Shown: positions 43,841 through 53,075 of the stretch, one piece after another
Layout of the letters: every line of letters begins with the position of its first letter
Position numbering within the stretch: position 1 is the stretch's first letter
Assembly (NCBI GenBank): GCA_028284235.1
Contig: JANQSC010000054.1
Span: 186,001 to 250,000 of the forward strand
Source: Opitutaceae bacterium
GTDB taxonomy: Bacteria; Verrucomicrobiota; Verrucomicrobiia; Opitutales; Opitutaceae
DNA: 64,000 nucleotides
Reading direction: 5' to 3'
Translations under genes and position numbers: made by a program
Notes under the pieces: model-generated
Databases searched by the model: none
What the model was told of the DNA's origin: nothing
What the model saw: the letters and a program-made list of their open reading frames with translations, nothing else

Positions 43841-45376
43841 ATGAGTCTATTGTATCCAAAATATTGGTTTTTCGCTCTGTTTACTTGCGTGACTCTTTTT
43901 GTTTGTCGAATCGATGGATCGGATCGGCCAAACGTCCTGTTCGTCTTCTTTGACGACATGAATGACTGGACGGAGGTGTTGAGCGAATCGGGCCTTCCAA
44001 CGCCCAACCTGGACCGGCTCGCTCAAAGAAGCGCTGTCTTTACGCAAGCGTACTGCGCCGCGCCAATATGCAATCCGTCCCGCGTCTCGCTCATGACGGG
44101 AGTGCACCCGTCGCGATCGGGCATATACCACAACGCCCAAGTTTACACCCAGGCGAACCATTGGATTGCCAACGTTCGCAATCTGCCTCAGCATTTCCGG
44201 GACAACGGGTATCTGGCTGCTGGATACGGGAAGCTGTTTCATCACAAGCAGCAAGAGCATTTCGAGCACTGCTGGTCGGAGGGCTATGTGAACTCCTTTA
44301 GCTGGGAGGAGGAAGACCGGTTGCCGGAGGTCGCGGAGAATAAAATAGAGATCGAGGGTTGGCCGGATCACTATGGCTATTTGCCAGATGATTGGGATCG
44401 GGACGATCCCGAGAAAATGTCTCAGGACACGAAGAACGCGGTGAAAACGATTCAGCTGCTCGAGGACAAACACGATCAGCCTTTTTTTGTAGCCTTGGGT
44501 ATTTATAAACCGCATACACGTTACTATGCGGCCAAACGATACTGGGATCGCGTTCCAGAGGCATTGCTGGAAGGGCCTCCGGGGTACAAGGCCAAGGACT
44601 TGGAGGATGTGCCGCCGTACGGCCGTATGCTGGCTTTGTCGAATTTGTTTAATCGAGAGCCTCCCTACGGAGACGAGACGCCGTATGGGGATTATGGGGA
44701 TCTGGATGAGGTCGACGGTACTCTTCTGAAAGCGGATCGGTACAACACGCAAAACTATCTCGTTGCGTCGGGCCACTATCGAAGCGCGGTCCGGGCCTAT
44801 CTTGCGGCGTACTTGTATGCGGATGATCTCCTGGGGCGGGTGCTTGACGCGCTGGAGAGAAGCGCCTACGCGGACAACACGATTGTCGTGGTGTCCAGCG
44901 ACCATGGATACCAGCTGGGGGAAAAAGAGAGCTGGCACAAATTCGATCTATGGGAGCGTTCGGTTCGGGTGCCGTTGTTGATATCCCTGCCCGGAGTGAC
45001 GGACGGGGGGAGCCGCTTCTCGACGCCGGTGAGCCTTCTTGACCTGTACCCGACTTTGGTCTCTCTTTGCGGCCTGAGCCCGCCAGGGCACACGCTCGAT
45101 GGGTTCGACCTGGCGCCCATTCTAAATGGGCTGGCGGACGAGCGTGGGAAACCCGTTGTCACCACCTACTATCGGAACTATCACTCCGTTCGAAACAGCC
45201 GCTTTCGGCTCATCTACTACCCAGACGGCACAGGTGAGCTTTATGATATGAAGAAAGACCCTTGGGAATGGCTGAACCTGTTTGAAAATCCTCGCTACGG
45301 AGGGGTTCGCCAGTCGCTCGTGCGCAGCTTGCCAGAGGTTAACGAGCCGTACTCGGTTGTACCTTGGAAGCGGTGA
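43841..45376 (+). CDS. Exported formylglycine sulfatase (iduronate-2-sulfatase-like)
   Basis: Type I sulfatase of about 511 residues with a signal peptide (MSLLYPKYWFFALFTCVTLF). ATG 43841 is favoured over the TTG at 43832. NVLFVFFDDMNDW gives the metal-binding Asp pair. The maturation motif is CNPSR at about residue 77, with Cys converted to formylglycine. GKLFHHK, YKPHTRYYA and VVSSDHGYQLGEKESWHKF complete the active site. The HGYQLGE/K signature is typical of the iduronate-2-sulfatase-like S1_7 group. The enzyme needs a formylglycine-generating enzyme elsewhere. It is followed after 15 bp by a second sulfatase, and both presumably act on the same sulfated glycan. Confidence 0.92.
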   Translation: MSLLYPKYWFFALFTCVTLFVCRIDGSDRPNVLFVFFDDMNDWTEVLSESGLPTPNLDRLAQRSAVFTQAYCAAPICNPSRVSLMTGVHPSRSGIYHNAQVYTQANHWIANVRNLPQHFRDNGYLAAGYGKLFHHKQQEHFEHCWSEGYVNSFSWEEEDRLPEVAENKIEIEGWPDHYGYLPDDWDRDDPEKMSQDTKNAVKTIQLLEDKHDQPFFVALGIYKPHTRYYAAKRYWDRVPEALLEGPPGYKAKDLEDVPPYGRMLALSNLFNREPPYGDETPYGDYGDLDEVDGTLLKADRYNTQNYLVASGHYRSAVRAYLAAYLYADDLLGRVLDALERSAYADNTIVVVSSDHGYQLGEKESWHKFDLWERSVRVPLLISLPGVTDGGSRFSTPVSLLDLYPTLVSLCGLSPPGHTLDGFDLAPILNGLADERGKPVVTTYYRNYHSVRNSRFRLIYYPDGTGELYDMKKDPWEWLNLFENPRYGGVRQSLVRSLPEVNEPYSVVPWKR

Positions 45377-45391
45377 GGCGCCTCGTATTTT

Positions 45392-46900
45392 ATGCGTTTC
45401 CCAGACAAATTCCTCTTCGCTTTCGTCACTCTCGCCTGCTCGCTCGGAGCGGAGAGCCGGAAGAACGTATTGTTCATTTCTATAGACGATCTGAGAGTTG
45501 AACTTGGTTGCTACGGAGCCGAGCACATTGTGAGCCCCAATCTGGATAGACTAGCCGAAAGTGGCTTGCTATTCGAAAACGCTTTCTGTCAAGAGGCGGT
45601 GTGTACGCCGTCTCGAGCCGTTGTCTTTACTGGCAAACGTCCAGACTCTCTCGGCGTGATTCACTTGCGGGACAACTTTCGCGAGCTCAACCCGGGCATT
45701 CAGACATTGCCCCAAGCGTTGCAAGCGCGAGGTTACCGAACGCAGAGCTTGGGCAAGACACTCTCGCCGAGTGACCCCGTGTCTTGGACAGAGCCAGGCA
45801 TGCGGGATCCGAACCCGAGGAACTTGTGTAGCGCAGCGCGAAAGTATGCCAACCCGGATACCGTTAACGCTGTTCAGGCGGAGTACGATGCAGCGGTGGA
45901 GGCGGGGCTGACTGGCATAAAGTTCGAGCGGGCTGCCCGCGGACCTGTCATGGAGATAGCGGATGTGGAGGATGACGGTTACTTCGATGGGCGACTAGCC
46001 AGCGCATCTATCGAGGCCTTACGGCGTTTGAAAGAAAGCGATGACCCTTTCTTCCTCGCGGTAGGTTTCACGAAGCCGCACCTGCCGTTTTCCGCTCCGA
46101 AGCGATATTGGGACATCTATGAGGGTCGCGACCTTCCCACGCTGACCAATGACTTCCACCCAATGAAAGCTCCATGGTATGCCCTGGGGCGTAGCGCGGA
46201 GTTTCATGGTTACGACGGCGCTCCATCGGGAACCGCGCCCATGGATATGGCGATGGCGTATCGTAGGGCCTACTATGCGTGTATCAGTTATGTGGATGCG
46301 CAAGTGGGTAGAGTGCTCGATGCGCTGGATGCGTTGGGACTGCGCGACAGCACGGCTGTCGTTCTTTGGAGCGATCACGGCTACAAATTGGGAGAGCACG
46401 ATGCTTGGGGTAAATCAACGAATGTCGAACGAGACATTCGGGTGCCATTGATTCTGCGTTTCCCCGGAGTAAGGGGCGCCGTGGGGCGATCTCCGGCATT
46501 GGTTGAACTGGTCGACCTGTATGCGACGGTTGCCGAATGGGTGGGCGCCGAAGCGCCGCACGAGATGGAAGGCTTGAGTCTGCTGCCTCTATTGGAAGAC
46601 CCGGGTCGGCCATGGAAGAAAGCGGTCTTCAGCCAGTATCCACGAAGCGTGGGCGAGGATGAGCTGGAGAGGCATGGCTGGGACTTGATGGGCTATACTA
46701 TCCGCACCGATCGCTATCGTTTGACGAGATGGGAATCGGTAAGCGTTCCGGGGCGAGTGGAAGGTTTGGAACTCTATGACCACCGGGTCGATCCGTTTGA
46801 AAACCTCAATGTAGCCCGAGACGCTAATAAGCGAAGCACAGTTCTCGAGTTGTCGGAGATGCTCGACCGAGGGTGGAGGGCGGCCGTCCCGAGCCTTTGA
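45392..46900 (+). CDS. Exported formylglycine sulfatase, second of a tandem pair
   Basis: Type I sulfatase of 502 residues with a signal peptide (MRFPDKFLFAFVTLACSLGA). Active-site elements are VLFISIDDLR (metal Asp pair), CTPSR at residue 71 (formylglycine site), LGKTLSP, GFTKPHLPFSAPKRYWD, and VVLWSDHGYKLGEHDAWGK with the S1_7-like HGYKLGEH signature. It resembles its upstream neighbour in fold, but loop lengths differ, so the pair is more likely complementary in position specificity than a recent duplicate. The 510-bp gap behind it contains a structured element before the next TonB receptor. Confidence 0.92.
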   Translation: MRFPDKFLFAFVTLACSLGAESRKNVLFISIDDLRVELGCYGAEHIVSPNLDRLAESGLLFENAFCQEAVCTPSRAVVFTGKRPDSLGVIHLRDNFRELNPGIQTLPQALQARGYRTQSLGKTLSPSDPVSWTEPGMRDPNPRNLCSAARKYANPDTVNAVQAEYDAAVEAGLTGIKFERAARGPVMEIADVEDDGYFDGRLASASIEALRRLKESDDPFFLAVGFTKPHLPFSAPKRYWDIYEGRDLPTLTNDFHPMKAPWYALGRSAEFHGYDGAPSGTAPMDMAMAYRRAYYACISYVDAQVGRVLDALDALGLRDSTAVVLWSDHGYKLGEHDAWGKSTNVERDIRVPLILRFPGVRGAVGRSPALVELVDLYATVAEWVGAEAPHEMEGLSLLPLLEDPGRPWKKAVFSQYPRSVGEDELERHGWDLMGYTIRTDRYRLTRWESVSVPGRVEGLELYDHRVDPFENLNVARDANKRSTVLELSEMLDRGWRAAVPSL

Positions 46901-47041
46901 GAAAGAGTCTAACAAGTCCAATAGTTTGAATACAGTGGTATCGGTCGACCGTGGTTCGGCAACGCTCGCTATCCTGAGTCTCTCGAAGGGCCAGGCGTCC
47001 GCAGTTTGTTGAAAATGATCAGCCGACACGGCTCCCGCCGA
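46901..47041. other. Left part of a 510-bp intergenic region
   Basis: No credible gene is seen. GAGTCTAACAAGTCCAAT at 46905-46922 resembles the MITE left end (GAGACTGTCCAACAAGTC) with a gap, but is too degraded to call. CGGTCGACCG at about 46941 is a short palindrome. From 47195 to 47410 I see only the probable leader of the TonB receptor gene. Confidence 0.4.
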
Positions 47042-47194
47042 GCGCATAGGCGTCAATTTAAACCCGCCGGGACGGCGGATTCCACCTTTATCTTCCTGAA
47101 TCAAGGGGTGAAACGCGCCGTCCCGTCACAGACCCCGACTTGTCGGTGGGCGCGTTTTCTCAGGCGAGAAATCAATAGGTTGACGCCTATGCGC
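47042..47194. other. Multi-stem inverted-repeat element (structured RNA leader or MITE)
   Basis: The outer arms GCGCATAGGCGTCAA (47042-47056) and TTGACGCCTATGCGC (47180-47194) are perfectly complementary over 15 bp. Inside lie three further stems in order: CGGGACGGCG/CGCCGTCCCG (47068-47077 with 47116-47125), CCGACTTGTCGG (47135-47146) and TTTCTC/GAGAAA (47156-47161 with 47166-47171). As RNA this would form a closing stem around three hairpins. As DNA it could be a small transposable element; CGA flanks both ends. It lies 216 bp upstream of the TonB receptor ATG. Confidence 0.6.
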
Positions 47195-47410
47195 CGACCG
47201 GGATCGCGTTTTCCAACCCTACAAGCTCTTACGCTATCTAGCCGCTTGCATCGATCACTGGTACAGAAAATACACGAGCGTTATGAATTTGTCCGCCCGC
47301 GGCCGATTGGAGCATCGTTGGTTTCAAATAACCCCGTGCTCGATGCATCCTAGTCTCGTGGTGGGACGCGAATCGAAGCACAAACTACGAACACAACTAC
47401 ACAACGTAAG

Positions 47411-49594
47411 ATGCATATAAGTACTCAAAAAATCCCGATATCGGCTATCTTGGCGATAGCGTTTTTGGCAGGTCAGATGGCGTTTTCCCAAGACGACAGC
47501 GAAGACTTTTATACCCTCGATCCATTTACCGTTTCCTCTGATTCGGACCGCGGATATTTTGGAACGCGCACAGTCGGCGGGCTCAGGACGAATACGCCGT
47601 TGCTGGAACTGCCGCTGAATGTACAGGTATTCAACAGCGACTTTCTAGAAGACATTGGCGCGTTGAAAATCAACGACGTGCTAGGTTACGTGAGCAATAC
47701 AACGGGGGGCGACCAGCGCTCGGACGGCGGAATCAATATTAGAGGATTTGGCCCGACGATTTACCAAGATGGTCTGGATTTCGCTTTCCCGACCACCTTC
47801 CGATCGCTTGACGGAATTGAGAGAGTGGAAATTGTCAAAGGCGCGTCGGCCGCTCTATACAATACCACGGCTCTGGGTGGTATAATAAACTATGTTAAGA
47901 AGAGGCCGCTTCCCCAGAAGCAAACCCACGTGCGGGTAATCGCTGGAGAGAATAGTTTCTACAAGGGAATGTTGGATCACAACGAGCCGTTGTTGGATAC
48001 GGAAGATCTCGATATCAACTCTCGGTTCGTGCTCTCTTATGAAGATAGCGAAAGCTGGCGGCCATTCGCGTTCACGGAGCGTTTGTACTTCGCGCCGTCC
48101 ATAGAAATGCTCTTTGGAAATCACACGACGGTGACGACGTGGTTCGAGTATCAGGAAGACGATCTTTTGCAGAATTTCGCTCAGCCGTATATCTATCGCG
48201 GAACGCCCACGGACGAGATTCCAAGCTCGACGACTCAGACGCCGGACGGGTTGCTGCTCAATCTGCCGATTGGCTTTTTTCGAGGCGAGCCTACGGATGG
48301 AAAACAGACGGAGAGCTACACGCTGTCGGTTTCGGCGACTCATTGGTTCAATTCTAACTGGTCTGCGAAATTGGGATTGGTGGGACACGAGCACGATCAG
48401 GAACGAGTGGAGACGTTTATCTCCAGCCCGGGCAGCACGATACAAACTTGGCCGAGAGCCCAGCAATCGATTCCCCAGGACAATGACAGTTTTTCTGGCG
48501 ATCTAGGAATGGTCGGTCTGTTCAACACGGGTGACGTGAGCCACAAAGTTCTATTCGGGTTGACGTACAACGCGAGCAATACCGGCAACGCGAACATTCG
48601 GCGCTGGCTCACGCCCGACTTCAACGTGTTCAATCCGGTCTACGGGATTGGCCCAGGGTTGAACCAGTTCAGAGACCCTACGGACGATGTAGGAGCGAGG
48701 CGTCGCAACACCGTGAACGCCAGCAACCGATCCTTCTACTTGCAAGACCAGGTGGGCTTTTTCAATGACAGGCTGATTCTCGTGCTCGGGGGGCGTTGGC
48801 AAGATGTGCGGGCATTGAATAATGTCATGAATCGCGATGCGACTGTTCCCACTCCAAACCGGTCGGAGGACAACCGGTTTTTCCCGAGAGTGTCCGGAGT
48901 GTACAAGTTTACGGAGAACGTTTCGGGCTATTTCGGCTTCAGCGACACCACCTCTCCTAGCTCGGGACAGACCGACGTCGATGGAGTCCCTCTCCCCGAC
49001 CCCAGTACGGAGATAACGGAGGTCGGATTGAAATTCGATATTCTGGACGAGAAGATTTTCGGGACCTTGTCGCTATTCGAAAACATCCGAACGGGGATCA
49101 TCGTCCCGGATCCGATAAATGTTGGATCGTTCGAATCGACCGGCGAGATCACGGCCGAAGGGGTTGATCTGGATCTAGGCATTCAGGTGACCGAAAACCT
49201 GCAGCTGATCGCTGGATTGAGCAGCATGTCGAATGAGATCACGGCGGATACCCGTCCCGCAAGAGTAGGGCTCGGGTTCCGGTCCATCCCCAATTTTACT
49301 GCGAGTTTCTATGCCAGCTACGACGTTACCGAAGGCTCGCTAGAGGGACTGAAGGTGGGATTGGGCATGATTCACGAAGGGGACCGTTGGGGAGACGCGA
49401 ACAACAACTTCATCAACCCCGCGTACACGATCTTCAATCTAAACGCGCGCTATCCATTGAACGAACGAGACACGTTGTCGCTTCAAGTCAACAATGTTAC
49501 AGATGAAGAGTATTTTGGATTTATGACGGCTGAGCGATTTGCCCAGGCCGGCGATGTTCGGTGGATAAAACTAACTTACGACGCTAGATTCTGA
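47411..49594 (+). CDS. TonB-dependent receptor, siderophore-receptor-like
   Basis: Outer-membrane receptor of 727 residues, much shorter than the other three in the window and of the FhuA-like branch. The signal peptide covers about residues 1-26 (ILAIAFLAGQMAFSQ). YTLDPFTVSSDSDRGYFGT is followed by the plug (INIRGFGPTIYQDGLDF; VEIVKGASAALYNTTALGG) and a 22-strand-type barrel with a C-terminal aromatic tail LTYDARF. Siderophore-type receptors in polysaccharide loci often carry glycans or metal complexes, so iron import should not be assumed. Upstream are two sulfatases and the structured element; downstream a strong terminator. Confidence 0.9.
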   Translation: MHISTQKIPISAILAIAFLAGQMAFSQDDSEDFYTLDPFTVSSDSDRGYFGTRTVGGLRTNTPLLELPLNVQVFNSDFLEDIGALKINDVLGYVSNTTGGDQRSDGGINIRGFGPTIYQDGLDFAFPTTFRSLDGIERVEIVKGASAALYNTTALGGIINYVKKRPLPQKQTHVRVIAGENSFYKGMLDHNEPLLDTEDLDINSRFVLSYEDSESWRPFAFTERLYFAPSIEMLFGNHTTVTTWFEYQEDDLLQNFAQPYIYRGTPTDEIPSSTTQTPDGLLLNLPIGFFRGEPTDGKQTESYTLSVSATHWFNSNWSAKLGLVGHEHDQERVETFISSPGSTIQTWPRAQQSIPQDNDSFSGDLGMVGLFNTGDVSHKVLFGLTYNASNTGNANIRRWLTPDFNVFNPVYGIGPGLNQFRDPTDDVGARRRNTVNASNRSFYLQDQVGFFNDRLILVLGGRWQDVRALNNVMNRDATVPTPNRSEDNRFFPRVSGVYKFTENVSGYFGFSDTTSPSSGQTDVDGVPLPDPSTEITEVGLKFDILDEKIFGTLSLFENIRTGIIVPDPINVGSFESTGEITAEGVDLDLGIQVTENLQLIAGLSSMSNEITADTRPARVGLGFRSIPNFTASFYASYDVTEGSLEGLKVGLGMIHEGDRWGDANNNFINPAYTIFNLNARYPLNERDTLSLQVNNVTDEEYFGFMTAERFAQAGDVRWIKLTYDARF

Positions 49595-49627
49595 CAACGG
49601 TTTTTGTAGGAAGTATTGTAGTTAGTA

Positions 49628-49662
49628 GAGCCCTGTGGGCGTTCCCGCAGGGCTCGCTTTTT
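49628..49662 (+). terminator. Rho-independent terminator after the TonB receptor
   Basis: A 12-bp stem (GAGCCCTGTGGG / CCCGCAGGGCTC, one G-T pair) with a CGTT loop is followed by GCTTTTT. It is the most canonical terminator in the window. Confidence 0.92.
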
Positions 49663-49738
49663 GCGGACGCAACCTTAATTTGAAAAGTGGATACATCTAT
49701 ATGCGCGAGTCGATCGACTTGCCCATTCAAGCATTGTA

Positions 49739-51226
49739 ATGAGATTCGATTATAAAACGCAGGTTTTGGTCGTAGGCGCTGGTTCAGCGGGCGTTGCCGC
49801 TGCGATCGCGGCAGCCCGCAATGGAGCGGAAACGATGCTGATCGAGCGCTCGGGATTCGTCGGCGGTATTTCCTCAACGCTTCCTTGGCTTGGCTATCAT
49901 GATCAAGAGTATCGGCAAGTGGTGAAGGGCCTAGGGCAGGAGTTTATTGACGATCTGATAGACGCGAATCAAGCCGTAGCCCCTTGTTACGATCCGAAGT
50001 GCGGTTCGACGTTCAGCTTGAATTTTCACTATTGGAAAATCTTGGCGATGCGTAAACTAACCTCCGCGGGAGTGAATGTGCTCTTGCACGCGCTGTACGT
50101 TGATACGGTCCGGGAAGGCGACAGGCTTGCGGGAGTGATCATCGAAACGAAATCTGGGCGTCAAAAGATCGAAGCCGAAGTTATTATCGACTGCAGCGGG
50201 GACGGGGATGTGGCGGCGCGTGGAGGAGTTTCCTGGGAGAAAGGACGAACGAAAGACGGTCTTGTTCAGGCTCCCACTCTTGTGTTCTCGTTTTCCAATA
50301 TTGACCGGGCGGAACTGGTGGAAGCCTGCAAGAATCCTGACTTGAACTATCGAGAATGGTTGGAGCCCTATCCCGAGATTCGAAAGAAATTTGTAGCTCA
50401 GCTAGATACGCTTCCATCATTCGTGTTTGGTGGATTTGCTTCGTTGATCGAGAAGGCGAGAGCGCAGGATGGTATTGAGTTTCCACAGTCCAGAGTGGTC
50501 GGCGTCAAACTGCATAAGGAGGACGAGTTCATGGTAGTGATGACTCGGGTTCTTGGTTTGGATCCGACCGACGCTAGAAGTCTGTCCGATTCGTACGTTA
50601 AACTGTACGAGCAAGTCGAACAAATCATGGTCTTTTTCCGCGAATGGGTGCCTGGGTTTCGCGAAGCGGAGCTCAAGGAGATTGCCCCTATTCTTGGAAT
50701 CCGAGAGAGTCGTCGTATCATGGGGGACTACCTCTTGAACAAGGAAGATGTAATGGCAGGCCGCCGGTTCGACGATGGTGTGTCGATGGGAGGATACCAT
50801 ATCGACATTCATCGTCCATCGGGCTCATGGGTGGAGTCCTACAATGTGAAAACGTATTCGATTCCTATTCGCAGCTTGATTGCTCGGGATGTGGACAATC
50901 TTCTCATGGCCGGGAAGTGTATATCAGCAACTCACGAGGCCATCGCGTCGACGCGTGTAATCCCCATCTGTATTGGACAAGGCCAAGCGGTGGGAACTGC
51001 GGCTGCAATTGCGGTCGCGGCGAAAAAGTCGGTTAGGGATGTTTCCGTTCCCGGACTGCAAGACCGGTTGATTGAGCAAGGGGCTGAGCTTGGACAGTCG
51101 TTGGGCGAGCCGAATTACGAGGCGATCGATAGGTTTGGGCAACTTCCCCATGTAGAAGACGAGTCTACGTCTGGAGAGGGAGACGAGGTTACCCAAGGAG
51201 CTTGGTTGGAAAAGAAGAGCCTTTAG
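49739..51226 (+). CDS. FAD-dependent oxidoreductase (FAD_oxidored-like), cytoplasmic
   Basis: Flavoprotein of 495 residues without a signal peptide. The dinucleotide motif is TQVLVVGAGSAGVAAAIAAARNG, followed by MLIERSGFVGGISSTLP, the GG-x-S/T-x-x signature of the family. Later conserved parts are VIIDCSGDGDVAARGG, LGIRESRRIMGDYLL and LLMAGKCISATHEAIASTRVI, which surround the isoalloxazine ring in relatives. It is related to the exported protein at 32033 but not paralogous at close range. It is separated from the receptor by a strong terminator and is convergent with the GntR-type regulator. Substrate unknown. Confidence 0.87.
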   Translation: MRFDYKTQVLVVGAGSAGVAAAIAAARNGAETMLIERSGFVGGISSTLPWLGYHDQEYRQVVKGLGQEFIDDLIDANQAVAPCYDPKCGSTFSLNFHYWKILAMRKLTSAGVNVLLHALYVDTVREGDRLAGVIIETKSGRQKIEAEVIIDCSGDGDVAARGGVSWEKGRTKDGLVQAPTLVFSFSNIDRAELVEACKNPDLNYREWLEPYPEIRKKFVAQLDTLPSFVFGGFASLIEKARAQDGIEFPQSRVVGVKLHKEDEFMVVMTRVLGLDPTDARSLSDSYVKLYEQVEQIMVFFREWVPGFREAELKEIAPILGIRESRRIMGDYLLNKEDVMAGRRFDDGVSMGGYHIDIHRPSGSWVESYNVKTYSIPIRSLIARDVDNLLMAGKCISATHEAIASTRVIPICIGQGQAVGTAAAIAVAAKKSVRDVSVPGLQDRLIEQGAELGQSLGEPNYEAIDRFGQLPHVEDESTSGEGDEVTQGAWLEKKSL

Positions 51227-51275
51227 CGGCCTCCCGCGTTGCTTGGAAGATCGATAGATCTGATGGACATTGAAT

Positions 51276-52382
51276 TCACACGAGCGAACTAGATTTTGGA
51301 ACTGCAATAGACTGTCCCTTAATAGGCTTGGGCATTATGAAGTTGTGTTTTTGGAAATCGTACATGCCAGAAGACATCTTCAAGGCTAGATCCGCTAGCT
51401 TCTTCGCGAGTTGAACATAGGGGATCGCATAGTGATTGGGCATCGGATTCAGATAGGTGAGAGATGGGTCGCCGTAGCTCGTCACAATTGAGATATCCTC
51501 GGGGATCTGGAATCCGCGCCGTGGCAACGAAGTGAGTGCGGTTAGGCTATGGAGTGGGTTTACAATAAAAAACGCAGTGGGTGGTTTGCTTCTTTTCAAA
51601 GACGCCAAAATCGTGTTTTTCGCAGTGGTCGGGGAGTCGTCCCTCAACTTGATTACGGTTCCGTTGATTCCTCTGGCAGCTTGTTTGCGACAGGTATCTA
51701 GAAAAGAGTCTTCCATCGCATTCGCTCCCGGGGAGCTGAGATCTTCTCTGATCAATGCGATGTTTTTGTGGCCTTTCGCGGTAAGTTGTCCAATCGCATG
51801 AAAAACCATCGCTCTGCTGTCCGTACAAACAAACGGTAGTTCCACTTCGTCAGCTGGGTAGCCGGAGACGATCGCGGGAATGTTGTGCGCTTCGAACCAC
51901 GATTGTATATAGGGAGTAGAAAAGGCCAGTATCCAGCAATCTGCAGGATGCGTTTTTACGAGCTCACTCAAGGAGCGCCCAGTATGCTCGCGGAAATACA
52001 CGCGTCCGTGGTGCATTTGCAAACGATAGTCAAAGTCGTGTAAGATTGAGCGTAGCTCATCGATCCAAAACAGCGAATAGTGCCGCATCTCCGATAGCGA
52101 ACTGGGAGTGAGCACTCCGATGTTTTTAGAGAGGGTTTTCTTCGAGCGTTTTGTCTTCGGCGCCTTTTTGACGATCCTGGTGGGGCTGCCTTGTTGTATC
52201 TGAATCCAACCCTCTGTTTCTAGTAGCGAAAGCGCCCTTCTCAATGTAGTGCGGCTGATCCCTATTTCAGAGCTAAGCTTGTGTTCGGAAGGGAGTATTT
52301 CTCGCCAAGCGCCTCGAGAAATCTCTTGTTTGATTTCGTGGGAGACTTTTACGGCAAGAGGAAGGCGTTTAATTCGCAGCAT
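51276..52382 (-). CDS. GntR/LacI-hybrid regulator (AraR-like architecture)
   Basis: Regulator of about 368 residues. The N-terminal winged helix-turn-helix of GntR type spans about residues 8-75 (VSHEIKQEISRGAWREILPSE, then SSEIGISRTTLRRALSLLETEGWI). It is joined to a LacI-type sugar-binding domain (IGVLTPSSLSE ... FVCTDSRAMVFHAIGQLTAKGHKNIALI ... RRGFQIPEDISIVTSYGDP). ATG 52382 (MLRIKRLPLAV) starts right at the DNA-binding domain. The open frame to 52595 crosses a palindrome and has no homology. The architecture is that of AraR-like repressors, with a sugar or sugar-acid inducer expected. A palindrome 86 bp upstream is a likely autoregulatory site. Confidence 0.88.
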   Translation of the reverse strand: MLRIKRLPLAVKVSHEIKQEISRGAWREILPSEHKLSSEIGISRTTLRRALSLLETEGWIQIQQGSPTRIVKKAPKTKRSKKTLSKNIGVLTPSSLSEMRHYSLFWIDELRSILHDFDYRLQMHHGRVYFREHTGRSLSELVKTHPADCWILAFSTPYIQSWFEAHNIPAIVSGYPADEVELPFVCTDSRAMVFHAIGQLTAKGHKNIALIREDLSSPGANAMEDSFLDTCRKQAARGINGTVIKLRDDSPTTAKNTILASLKRSKPPTAFFIVNPLHSLTALTSLPRRGFQIPEDISIVTSYGDPSLTYLNPMPNHYAIPYVQLAKKLADLALKMSSGMYDFQKHNFIMPKPIKGQSIAVPKSSSLV

Positions 52383-52467
52383 AGAATGGGGGTTTTTTGA
52401 GGCGAGCGTTATCTCAAGTTCAAACTGTAGACTATCTATGGCAGGCGCAAAATCCAAACCAGTCAAA

Positions 52468-52490
52468 ACTTGTTTGTTTATTAGACAAGT
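52468..52490. promoter_or_regulatory. Operator candidate G2, upstream of the GntR/LacI-hybrid gene
   Basis: The arms ACTTGTTT and AGACAAGT enclose a 7-bp spacer, a near-perfect palindrome (one mismatch in the arms). It has the same spacing as, and 17 of 21 identities with, the site at 40899-40919. It lies 86 bp upstream of the regulator ATG. Confidence 0.62.
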
Positions 52491-53075
52491 TATTTGAGAG
52501 CTGTGGGGTTGAATGCCCGGTTGGCGCGCATTCAGATTGTGGATATTGCGGGCAGCGATTTTTTGTTCCGCGGTGGGCGCCGTGGCGCCGGTCACTCGGG
52601 CAAGGCGAAGCAGTAGAAGCTGTCTCCTGACCGCGTGAGTTTGGATGAATTGTCACCTCCGTATCTCGACTGCCTCGAACACAAGAAAGGCGCATTTGCT
52701 TCTGGCCAGTGCTACCGTAGCCAGTTTTAAGTCGGACTCAACGCTACTGGTTGCGGCGTAACTATGGAGTTTCCATGGTTCTGCCAGCGTCGCTTGTTTG
52801 TAAACGCTCTCCCGGAGCCTGATTTGAGGCGCTCTTCAAACGCCTTTATTTCGAAGCGCTCACAATAGAAGCTCTTACTGCGGAATAAGGCGAATCGACC
52901 GGTGGAATTTCAAGAACTGTCGTGTACTGTCTTTCGCCGTCATCACCTGAATACGACCTGAAAACTCAACATAAGGACGATGGTTTGCGGTTCGCATCCC
53001 TGAAAAAGAATGATGCGGATAGGTGCATCGCATCGAAGCGATCCCAGTAAAATTCAGCGAATCTGATGACCTCAA
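52491..53075. other. Gene-poor stretch of about 0.6 kb
   Basis: No convincing gene on either strand. A minus-strand frame at 52875-53075 continues directly after the stop that ends the DUF1501 fragment and could be degraded sequence from the same decayed locus, but I recognise no domain in it. No tRNA or repeat was found here. Confidence 0.5.

Noticed and set aside
46905-46922. Possible MITE left end after the second sulfatase
   Set aside because: It needs a gap within the first ten bases to align, and no right end is found within 500 bp.
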